Positions 16,734 to 24,143 of a stretch of DNA of 64,000 nt are shown piece after piece. The notes below the pieces were generated by a model that worked only from the letters and a program-made list of their open reading frames with translations, was not told where the DNA came from and did no database searches. The DNA is taken from NCBI GenBank assembly GCA_036310845.1, contig JAXJRB010000105.1, positions 1 to 64,000 of the forward strand, given 5' to 3'. How positions within the stretch are numbered: position 1 is the stretch's first letter; every line of letters begins with the position of its first letter. The stretch is from COE1 sp036310845 (lineage in GTDB: Bacteria; Bacillota; Clostridia; Lachnospirales; Lachnospiraceae). A program made the translations under genes and the position numbers.

Positions 16734-18023
16734 ATGAATAATAAGAAATTAAGATTTGAAACATTACAGCTTCATACAGGACAGGAAGTAGCAGATCCGA
16801 CAACAGGAGCTAGAGCGGTACCGATTTATCAAACGACATCTTATGTATTTGACAATTCAGCACATGCGGCTTCGAGATTCAATTTGACAGATGTTGGAAA
16901 TATTTATGGAAGATTGACGAATTCTACACAGGAAGTATTAGAAAAAAGAATCGCGGCATTAGAAGGTGGTGTTGCCGCTCTTGCTTTAGCATCTGGTGCG
17001 GCAGCCATAACCTATGCGATTCAGGCATTAGCACAAAATGGTGACCATATTGTGGCACAGAAAACTATTTACGGCGGAAGTTATAATTTGCTTTCACATA
17101 CTTTATCACAGTATGGAATTTCAACAACTTTTGTGAATATTCATGATTTAGCAGAGATAGAAGAAGCAATTAAACCAAATACAAAGGCAGTATATATTGA
17201 AACGTTAGGCAATCCTAATGCGGATATTCCTGATATAGACAGAATAGCAGAGATTGCACATAAGCACGGATTGCCATTAGTCATTGATAATACGTTTGGA
17301 ACACCTTTTCTGATACGTCCAATTGAACACGGAGCAGATATTGTCGTTCATTCTGCGACTAAATTTATTGGGGGACATGGTACAACACTTGGTGGTATTA
17401 TTATAGATTCAGGAAAATTTGACTGGAAGAAAAGTGGTAAGTTCAAAAATATTTCAGAGCCCAATAAGAGCTATCATGGAGTATCCTTTGTAGATGCAGC
17501 TGGAGAGGCAGCATATGTAACTTATATTAGAGCAATCCTTCTTCGTGATATGGGAGCGACGATTTCACCATTTCATGCATTTTTACTATTGCAAGGTGTT
17601 GAGACATTATCACTTAGATTAGAAAGACACGTTGAAAACACAAAAAAGGTAGTGAATTATCTTACTGCGCATCCGCAGGTAGAGAAGGTGAATCATCCAT
17701 CACTGCCAGAACATCCGGATTATGAGCTTTATAATAGATATTTTTCAAATGGTGCAGCATCCATTTTTACGTTTGATATAAAGGGGGGACAAGAGGAAGC
17801 ATACAAATTTATTGATAATTTGAAGCTATTTTCACTTTTAGCAAATGTTGCAGACGTTAAGAGTTTAGTAATACATCCGGCAACGACCACCCACTCTCAA
17901 TTGAGTGAACAAGAATTAAAAGAGCAGGGAATTAAGCAGAATACAATACGCTTATCAATTGGTACAGAACATATTGATGATATTCTGGAGGATTTGGAGC
18001 AGGCTTTTGAAGCTACATTATAA
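16734..18023 (+). CDS. metY: O-acetylhomoserine sulfhydrylase (MetY-type)
   Basis: A 429-residue PLP enzyme of the Cys/Met metabolism family. Signatures are FETLQLHTGQ and VPIYQTTSYVF at the N terminus, the PLP lysine in HSATKFIGGHG (Lys210), and the long-form MetY insert after GGII (DSGKFDW). It makes homocysteine from O-acetylhomoserine and sulfide. The length matches MetY (about 430), longer than MetB/MetC (about 380). A LysR-family regulator follows by 79 bp on the same strand. Confidence 0.92.
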   Translation: MNNKKLRFETLQLHTGQEVADPTTGARAVPIYQTTSYVFDNSAHAASRFNLTDVGNIYGRLTNSTQEVLEKRIAALEGGVAALALASGAAAITYAIQALAQNGDHIVAQKTIYGGSYNLLSHTLSQYGISTTFVNIHDLAEIEEAIKPNTKAVYIETLGNPNADIPDIDRIAEIAHKHGLPLVIDNTFGTPFLIRPIEHGADIVVHSATKFIGGHGTTLGGIIIDSGKFDWKKSGKFKNISEPNKSYHGVSFVDAAGEAAYVTYIRAILLRDMGATISPFHAFLLLQGVETLSLRLERHVENTKKVVNYLTAHPQVEKVNHPSLPEHPDYELYNRYFSNGAASIFTFDIKGGQEEAYKFIDNLKLFSLLANVADVKSLVIHPATTTHSQLSEQELKEQGIKQNTIRLSIGTEHIDDILEDLEQAFEATL

Positions 18024-18102
18024 CAAGGGCATTGACAAAAATAGATTTTAGATTATATGCTTATAAAATCTAAAGTATGTATCAAGGTGCTAGAGGTGAT
18101 AT

Positions 18103-19014
18103 ATGACATTAACACAGTTAAAATATGTGATAACTGTGGCAGAAGAAAAATCTATGAATGAGGCTGCAAAGAAATTGTTTATTTCGCAACCGAGTCTTTC
18201 TTCAGCCATTAAGGAAATCGAAGAAGAAATAGGGTTTAACGTATTTAAAAGAAGTAACAAGGGAGTAATCATAACACCGGAGGGTGAAGAGTTTGTCGGA
18301 TATGCAAGGCAGGTAGTAGAGCAATATACGTTGTTAGAAACAAAATATATTGAAAAGCAACGTACAAAGAAGAAGTTTGGTGTATCAACACAACATTATA
18401 CCTTTGCTGTAAATGCGTTTATAGAGATGGTAAAGCAGTTTGGTATGGAAGAATATGAATTTGCAATCAGAGAAACGAAAACCCATGAAATAATAGAGGA
18501 TGTTAAAAATTTTAAGAGCGAGATAGGGATTTTGTACTTAAATGAATTTAACAAGAAGGTTCTAAATAAAATATTTGCAGAATCCGGAATGGAATTTCAT
18601 CCGTTATTGGATTGTCATATCTATGTATATATGTGGAAGGGGCATCCTTTAGCAGATAGAGAAGAAATTGCGTTAGAGGAGTTAGAGGATTATCCATGTC
18701 TGGCTTTTGAGCAGGGAAATAACAATTCATTCTATTTTGCAGAGGAGGTATTAAGTACCTATCATTATAAGCAGATGATTAGGGCAAATGACAGAGCAAC
18801 ATTGCTTAATCTGATGGTTGGATTAAACGGATATACCTTATGTTCTGGTATTATTTGTGAAGACTTAAATGGTTCGGACTATTGTGCAGTAAAATTAAAG
18901 TCTAACGAAACAATGACAATTGGTTATCTGGTGCGTAAAGGCGTTACCATTAGTTCATTAGGACAAATTTATATTGAAGAGCTTGCAAAGTATAAAGAGA
19001 AGGCGTTATTGTAA
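18103..19014 (+). CDS. LysR-family transcriptional regulator
   Basis: A 303-residue protein with the LysR winged HTH (MTLTQLKYVITVAEEKSM, NEAAKKLFISQPSLSSAIKEI) and a C-terminal periplasmic-binding-type effector domain. An AGAGGTG site precedes the ATG. Its position after metY, and the role of LysR proteins such as CmbR and CysL in sulfur amino-acid control, suggest that it regulates methionine/cysteine synthesis. This is inference from context. Confidence 0.88.
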   Translation: MTLTQLKYVITVAEEKSMNEAAKKLFISQPSLSSAIKEIEEEIGFNVFKRSNKGVIITPEGEEFVGYARQVVEQYTLLETKYIEKQRTKKKFGVSTQHYTFAVNAFIEMVKQFGMEEYEFAIRETKTHEIIEDVKNFKSEIGILYLNEFNKKVLNKIFAESGMEFHPLLDCHIYVYMWKGHPLADREEIALEELEDYPCLAFEQGNNNSFYFAEEVLSTYHYKQMIRANDRATLLNLMVGLNGYTLCSGIICEDLNGSDYCAVKLKSNETMTIGYLVRKGVTISSLGQIYIEELAKYKEKALL

Positions 19015-19030
19015 TGCCTTCTCTTTATTT
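18994..19030 (+). terminator. Intrinsic terminator overlapping the LysR stop codon
   Basis: AAAGAGAAGGC (18994-19004) pairs with GCCTTCTCTTT (19016-19026), followed by ATTTTTT. The stop codon TAA (19012) lies in the loop. Confidence 0.85.
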
Positions 19031-19054
19031 TTTGGCAGGAAAGTATGATTATAC

Positions 19055-19261
19055 ATGCTGTTATTCATTACAAAAAGAGTATATGAGCAGATTCAAGCAC
19101 CAAAAAAATTTTATGTTTTTGAGAATTCAGCACATAGTCCGTTGTTTCAGGAACTGGAAAAGGGAATGGAGTTGATGAAAAATATAATTAAAAACATATT
19201 GACATTAACCAACGTTGGGTATAATATATATTCAATGTTGGTTATCAACAATTGGATATGA
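19055..19261 (+). pseudogene. C-terminal remnant of an alpha/beta hydrolase
   Basis: The first ~40 residues of this frame (TKRVYEQIQAPKKFYVFENS followed by AHSPLFQELEKG) match the C-terminal end of proline-iminopeptidase-like alpha/beta hydrolases, including the catalytic-His segment ENSAHSP. No upstream hydrolase body exists, because a terminator and the LysR gene precede it. After about 19190 the frame drifts into the PadR promoter region. It is a deletion relic. Confidence 0.6.
19199..19244 (+). promoter_or_regulatory. Promoter with PadR operator
   Basis: TTGACA (19199) and TATAAT (19220) bracket a palindromic site. TAACCAACGTTG (19206-19217) is mirrored by CAATGTTGGTTA (19233-19244), with 11 of 12 positions matching. 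The core CCAACRTTGG recurs ahead of the ABC remnant at about 20056, so the same regulator probably binds both. Confidence 0.65.
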
Positions 19262-19293
19262 TTACACAAAGAGAAAAAAGGTATGGTAATTCA

Positions 19294-20028
19294 ATGGTTA
19301 AGAGTTTGATTCTATATTATTTGAGTATTAAGCCCACTCATGGATATGAGATACAAAAGTTCATTCAGCTTTCTGGTATAGACCAATGGACAAAGATTCA
19401 GTCAGGTTCTATCTATTATGCTCTCACAAAATTGGAGAAAGAAAAGTGTATTCAGGTTTTGAAGGAAGAAAGAACCGGCTCCAGAGTTCGCAAAATTTAT
19501 GAAATTACTGATTTAGGAAGAAATGAATTGGAAAAAGAGATGCGTACGGAGCTAATGACACCAATTGTGGAAACAGGTTCGTTAAAGTATGTTCTTTATA
19601 CAATGATTAGTGTGCTGACAGAACAAGAAGCAAAGGAGCTTATTGAAAAGCACATTGCTGATTTGGAAGAAAAAAGGAATTATTGGGAATATTGGAGAGA
19701 TTTAAAGGGTAATGCCACAGCAAATAAGCTGATGAAACTTTCCTTTGATATGACGATTCATTCATTAGAGGACCAGATTGCATGGCATGAGGAGTTGTTG
19801 CATGGTTTAGATGTTTATCGAAAAGAATCAGAGGATATGGCAAAGATGATAAAGGCATTTGAACCAGATTGTATTCCTGAAACAGCAGGCGGAAGTATAG
19901 AAGAGAAGGAATTACAAGTACAGTTAGCGCAGATTGAAAGGATTAAGGAAGCAGTAGAATCAGATCCGAAACGGGCATTAGAGCAATTGAATGAAATTAT
20001 GGATGCATTAAAAAAGCAAACAACATAA
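19294..20028 (+). CDS. PadR-family transcriptional regulator
   Basis: A 244-residue protein with an N-terminal PadR winged helix (LILYYLSIKPTHGYEIQKFI; GSIYYALTKLEKEKCIQVLK; GSRVRKIYEITDLGRNEL) and a long helical C-terminal dimerisation tail. The start at 19294 fits the family; the frame extends farther upstream to 19258 without an RBS. PadR proteins commonly repress ABC exporters. The matching operator core appears ahead of this gene and ahead of the ABC remnant that follows, indicating autoregulation and control of that exporter. Confidence 0.85.
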   Translation: MVKSLILYYLSIKPTHGYEIQKFIQLSGIDQWTKIQSGSIYYALTKLEKEKCIQVLKEERTGSRVRKIYEITDLGRNELEKEMRTELMTPIVETGSLKYVLYTMISVLTEQEAKELIEKHIADLEEKRNYWEYWRDLKGNATANKLMKLSFDMTIHSLEDQIAWHEELLHGLDVYRKESEDMAKMIKAFEPDCIPETAGGSIEEKELQVQLAQIERIKEAVESDPKRALEQLNEIMDALKKQTT

Positions 20029-20050
20029 GGGATTGTAAAAATCCCTTACT
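20027..20050 (+). terminator. Hairpin at the end of the PadR gene
   Basis: AAGGGATT (20027-20034) pairs with AATCCCTT (20040-20047) and overlaps the stop codon. No long T-run follows, so it may be a weak terminator or attenuator before the ABC remnant. Confidence 0.5.
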
Positions 20051-20051
20051 A

Positions 20052-20078
20052 ATAATCCATATACCCAACATTGGATAA
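20052..20078 (+). promoter_or_regulatory. Second PadR-type operator, ahead of the ABC remnant
   Basis: ATACCCAACATTGGATAATA carries the same CCAACRTTGG core and flanking ATACCC as the site at 19206-19244 read in the opposite orientation. It lies about 40 bp upstream of the ABC ATPase start. Confidence 0.6.
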
Positions 20079-20113
20079 TAAACCTTGGACAAACATAAAG
20101 GAGAGAAAGTGTA

Positions 20114-20316
20114 ATGAAAAAAAATGTAGTAGAAGTAAGAAATTTTGAAAAGAATTATGGAGAGAGAAAGGTAGTGGATAATCTTAGCTTTAAAGTAGCA
20201 GAAGGTGAAATTGTAGGATTACTTGGACCAAATGGTGCAGGAAAGAGTACACGATTAAGATGCTAACAGGTATTGAGCCATGTGATAGTGGTGAGTTACC
20301 TGGTTATGAAAAATAA
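20114..20316 (+). pseudogene. ABC transporter ATPase, frameshifted and truncated
   Basis: The frame opens like a normal ABC-2 exporter ATPase (VRNFEKNYGERKVVDNLSFK, then LLGPNGAGKST), but one base is missing just after the Walker A motif, so it stops at 20266. In the shifted frame the expected continuation KMLTGIEPCDSGE appears and then ends at 20316. Everything from the Q-loop to the C terminus, including signature and Walker B, is deleted, and a permease fragment follows 13 bp later. Confidence 0.85.
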
Positions 20317-20329
20317 TATAAGAAGATAA

Positions 20330-21118
20330 ATGGCAAGGAAAAGTACATATATATTGATGCTAGTTATTCCTTTATGCCTTGTTTTCATAGGTTCGATAAG
20401 CGTAAGAATAGAAGATAAGCAGATTAGAGTAGGTATACTGGGAAGTAAGGAATATATTGATTATGTGGCGGAAGAGTTACAGAATCAAGAAGGTATATCT
20501 TATCAGATTGCAGATATAGAAACAATTCATGCAGATACAATTATGGGGAAATACCATTATGTATTGAAGGAACAAGATAGTGACAATGTTTTACAGAATA
20601 TAAAAATGACAGTAAAACAGAAAAGAGATGAAAGAATGACGGTTCATGCAGTTAGACAATGTATGCTTTCCGTATTGTTACCTGTTTACATGACAATAGC
20701 AACTATTTATGGTATGAAATATCTTCAGGACAAAAGAGAACTGGCGTTAGAAAGAGTACTTGTGTCTGGTGGAACAAGAAGAGGCTATTTAATGGGATGT
20801 TTTTTATCCAATTCGGTTATAACAGGCATTCAATTAGTCGTAATATTGATGATTTGGAATGTATTTGATGAAAAATTTTCTTTTTCACTTTTTCAGACAG
20901 GAATCATTTTGTTTTTTACCTTGATTGTATCAAATATCTATGGAATTCTTGTTAGTATGCTTAGCAAATCGGAAATGATGGCAGGAGTATTAGGGTCATC
21001 AGGAGCTGCGCTTTGTTCTCTTTTAGGAGGTACGTTTATAGCAGTGGCTGATATGCCAAGACTTTTGCAGGTTTTGAGTATGCTAAGTCCGATAAATTGG
21101 TTGATGCAGTTGCTGTAG
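20330..21118 (+). pseudogene. ABC-2 type permease remnant, truncated at one or both ends
   Basis: A 262-residue open frame with a first transmembrane segment (YILMLVIPLCLVFIGSISV), an extracytoplasmic domain and four more hydrophobic segments, ending SPINWLMQLL, where ABC-2 permeases usually continue with a last helix. Full-length relatives are about 370-400 residues. With the ATPase destroyed upstream it cannot form an energised exporter, so I treat it as a relic even though the frame is open. Confidence 0.65.
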
Positions 21119-21156
21119 TGAATGTAAGCAAGGTAAAAAACAGTGCTTTAACATAT

Positions 21157-21184
21157 AAAAAAGCTGCTAAGAGAGCAGCTTTTC
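21157..21184. terminator. Bidirectional terminator
   Basis: AAAGCTGCT (21160-21168) pairs with AGCAGCTTT (21174-21182), flanked by A-run and T-run on the two sides. It serves the ABC remnant (plus) and the MocR gene (minus), whose stop codon lies inside the stem. Confidence 0.8.
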
Positions 21185-22546
21185 TAATATCTGTAATCCG
21201 GTTCGATAATCTTCTATTTTTTCAGCAGAAATAAGAGAGACACGAATTGCATTTGGAATGGATTCGGAACCTACAATAAAACGATCTGCACTATATACTT
21301 GAAGATTGTGGGATAATGCCAGCGCTTCAAATTGTGCAGGAGTAATAGAGGTTGGAATTTGAATCCAGCGAATAGGACTGTGAAAATCACCTGTATTTTT
21401 GAAGTCTTTTATTATTTCATCAAAGATCTGGTTGCGCTGTTCCAAGTCTTGGATGCGAAGGCTACGTATCTCATCAAAGCGTCCTGACAGAATCATTCTG
21501 GTAAAGAGTTGCATCATTAAGGCAGGTGGAGCTATTTGCATGCCGTATAAGCTTTCCTTTATAAGTGGGTATGCGGTCTGCGGACAATGTATTACGGCAA
21601 GGCGAAGCCCCGGAGCGAGAATTTTTGAGGTACTTGATATAAAAATTCCTTGGTTTGGTGCAAATGAAGCAATGGGTGGTAATGGTTTCGGTAAAAAGAG
21701 TGTATAAATAGCATCTTCTATAAAGGGAACTTTTTCTTTCTCACAAAACGTTGCAATGAGCTTTCGCGTTTCAACAGATAGTAATTCGGAGGTAGGATTG
21801 TGAAAATCCGGAATAAAGTAAAAGCCTTTTACATTTTGTGTTTTGTGGGCGTATTGAAGAACGTTTTCTGTTATTTTGCCATTTTCCAAATGAAGCGGTA
21901 CTAAGTGGATACCAAGTATTTTGGCGGCAACCTTTAGACCTGGATAGGTGGTTGGCATGGTTGCAATACGGTCACCGGCTTGAAAATGCGCTGAAAGCGT
22001 TGCGAAGATAGCATTCTGACTTCCAGCACTGTATAAAATGTGCTCTTTCGAGGAGGAAAGAGAGAAGTAAGAAAGCCATTTTTGTGCGGCTTGTATCTGT
22101 AAATCGTCGTATTCGATGGTACCGTATTGGAGAAGTTTATAAAAATCAGGTTCGGTTGCCATTGTTTGCAGATAAGAAGAGACATATTTATTAAATTCTG
22201 CGTTTGGCAAAATGGCTCCCATTTCGATGATATTCGGATGGGAACTATTCAGCATCAGCATACTGTTTGACGCTGCATCGGAGGAGATATATGTTCCGTT
22301 ACCGACAACACTGCATATTAGTCCTCTTTGTTCGCAGAGCTTAAAAGCTCGCGTAATTGTACTAAGATTAATGTCTAAGAAATCGGCAAGTTCTCGCTGT
22401 GGTGGTAATTTTGTACCTGGCGTAAGCTTGCCGCTTAGAATGTCAGCTTCCAAGGAATCTGCAAGGTATATGTAGATGGGTTTTTTAGAATTTTCTAATG
22501 TGGGTTTCCAGCTCATTGGGTAGTTTTCGAAAGAATTTACAGGCAT
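21167..22546 (-). CDS. MocR-type GntR-HTH/aminotransferase fusion regulator
   Basis: A 459-residue protein with an N-terminal GntR winged helix (LADSLEADILSGKLTPGTKL; PPQRELADFLDINLSTITRA) and a C-terminal fold-type I aminotransferase-like domain with the PLP lysine in SSTSKILAPGLRL. MocR proteins (PdxR, GabR, EhuR) sense PLP or PLP-amino-acid adducts and control a neighbouring PLP-related gene, here the divergent aminotransferase at 22741. AAGGAG precedes the ATG. Confidence 0.9.
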   Translation of the reverse strand: MPVNSFENYPMSWKPTLENSKKPIYIYLADSLEADILSGKLTPGTKLPPQRELADFLDINLSTITRAFKLCEQRGLICSVVGNGTYISSDAASNSMLMLNSSHPNIIEMGAILPNAEFNKYVSSYLQTMATEPDFYKLLQYGTIEYDDLQIQAAQKWLSYFSLSSSKEHILYSAGSQNAIFATLSAHFQAGDRIATMPTTYPGLKVAAKILGIHLVPLHLENGKITENVLQYAHKTQNVKGFYFIPDFHNPTSELLSVETRKLIATFCEKEKVPFIEDAIYTLFLPKPLPPIASFAPNQGIFISSTSKILAPGLRLAVIHCPQTAYPLIKESLYGMQIAPPALMMQLFTRMILSGRFDEIRSLRIQDLEQRNQIFDEIIKDFKNTGDFHSPIRWIQIPTSITPAQFEALALSHNLQVYSADRFIVGSESIPNAIRVSLISAEKIEDYRTGLQILEKLLS

Positions 22547-22625
22547 GGTGAAGTTCTCCTTTTGGTATTAGTACGCATTTTCAGTTTATGTATATTTCCG
22601 TTACACTAATAAAAAATATTGTCTT

Positions 22626-22649
22626 GCATACAATTTTACGATTGTATGC
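22626..22649. promoter_or_regulatory. Candidate MocR operator in the divergent promoter region
   Basis: Perfect 9-bp inverted repeat GCATACAAT-TTTACG-ATTGTATGC, with a further half-site ATTGTAT 11 bp downstream (22661). It lies midway between the MocR gene and the aminotransferase gene. Confidence 0.55.
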
Positions 22650-22740
22650 ATATAATTTCAATTGTATCATTGGAAAAAATAAATACATTATAAAATTTGA
22701 GTTTAGTTGCAATCATTACTTAGAAAGGTAGGAGAATATT

Positions 22741-23907
22741 ATGAACCGTATTGTATCAGAAAGAATTAAGCAGACACCACCATCTTTTATCAGAGGGATT
22801 TTAAAAGTGGCGGAGAGTGAGGATGTGATTTCTTTTGCAGGAGGATTACCGAATCCAATTTCGTTTCCGCAGGAAGCACTCAAGGAATCTATGGATAGAA
22901 TAGTTGCAGAGTATGGAAGTCGTGTATTTCAATATGCATCAACGGCCGGTTTATTACCATTGCGTGAGTATATTGCAGAAAAATATAAGCGCCAGTATAA
23001 CCTGGATGTGTGCGCAGAAGATATCATTATAACGACAGGGTCTCAACAGGCACTGGATTTAATAGGAAAGGTATTAATAGATAAAGGTGATTCTGTTTTG
23101 CTGGAAGAACCGGGATATTTAGGAGCAATTCAAGCATTTTCGCAGTATCAACCGAACTTCTGCGGTGTGAGTCTACAAGAAGATGGACCTAATATTGCAC
23201 AGTTTGAGGAGGCTTTGCAGGATCGAAAAGTAAAGTTTGCTTATGTAGTACCGAATTTCCAAAATCCGACAGGACTTACTTATTCGGAGGAAAAACGTCA
23301 AGCAGTTTTGGCATTGGTAAGAAAGTATCATTGTATTTTGGTTGAGGATGACCCTTATGGAGAATTGAGTTTTGATGGGAAAGTAAGAGGGTATATTAGT
23401 AAGGGAGATTTGAATGAAAGCATTTTACTAGGAAGCTTTTCTAAAATCGTAACGCCAGGTATGCGAATAGGATATATGATTGTCAAAAATGAGAAGCTTC
23501 GAAAATATATTAATACAGCAAAGGAAGCAGCGGATTTACATTCAAATATTTTTGCGCAATATTGTATACACGACTATGTAATACATAATGACTTACAAAA
23601 ACACATACAGAGTATAATAGGATTGTATAAAGAGCAATGTGAGACAATGATAAGTGCAATGGAAATGTATTCTCACGAAGGCATTACTTTTACAAGACCT
23701 AAAGGAGGGATGTTTATCTGGGCGACATTACCAGAGGGGCAGAGCGCAAACGAATTGTTTGATAGAGCAATTGAGAGAAAGGTTGCTTTTGTGCCAGGTA
23801 ATCCATTTTATATTGATAGAAGAGTAGCCAATACCATGCGATTGAATTATACAAATACTTCGAAAGAAATGATAGTGGAAGGAATTAGGAGGATTTTCGA
23901 GTTGTAA
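22741..23907 (+). CDS. PLP-dependent aminotransferase (2-aminoadipate/aromatic type, MocR-controlled)
   Basis: A 388-residue fold-type I aminotransferase. Signatures are SFAGGLPNPISFP at the start, TTGSQQALDLIGKVL, VVPNFQNPTG, VEDDPYGEL and the PLP lysine in LGSFSKIVTPGMRIGY. The branch includes LysN and KAT-like enzymes acting on 2-aminoadipate or aromatic amino acids; the substrate cannot be fixed from sequence. It is divergently transcribed from a MocR regulator with a shared operator region. Confidence 0.88.
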   Translation: MNRIVSERIKQTPPSFIRGILKVAESEDVISFAGGLPNPISFPQEALKESMDRIVAEYGSRVFQYASTAGLLPLREYIAEKYKRQYNLDVCAEDIIITTGSQQALDLIGKVLIDKGDSVLLEEPGYLGAIQAFSQYQPNFCGVSLQEDGPNIAQFEEALQDRKVKFAYVVPNFQNPTGLTYSEEKRQAVLALVRKYHCILVEDDPYGELSFDGKVRGYISKGDLNESILLGSFSKIVTPGMRIGYMIVKNEKLRKYINTAKEAADLHSNIFAQYCIHDYVIHNDLQKHIQSIIGLYKEQCETMISAMEMYSHEGITFTRPKGGMFIWATLPEGQSANELFDRAIERKVAFVPGNPFYIDRRVANTMRLNYTNTSKEMIVEGIRRIFEL

Positions 23908-24038
23908 AAATACACGAAAAAACACGAAACGATATGTGCACTATTTATCAAAATGATGTAACGAAGTGAGTTTTGGTTGACAATAATGTTGGCAATATTT
24001 TATACTTTCGAAGAAAGAATGATGTTGATTTTGGTGAA

Positions 24039-24050
24039 TGAAACGTTTCT
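24039..24050. promoter_or_regulatory. LacI/CcpA-type operator candidate ahead of the amylase
   Basis: TGAAACGTTTCT contains the perfect palindrome GAAACGTTTC, close to LacI-family operators and one base shorter than a canonical cre box. It lies about 30 bp upstream of a TTGACA (24081) that probably belongs to the amylase promoter, so it could mediate sugar-dependent control. Confidence 0.4.
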
Positions 24051-24143
24051 AAGAGTGCTACGATATAGCATGTTGCCGAATTGACAAAGGGCCTATATTC
24101 TTTTTACTAGTTTTTATTACATAATTTATAGGAGAGTTAAGAA

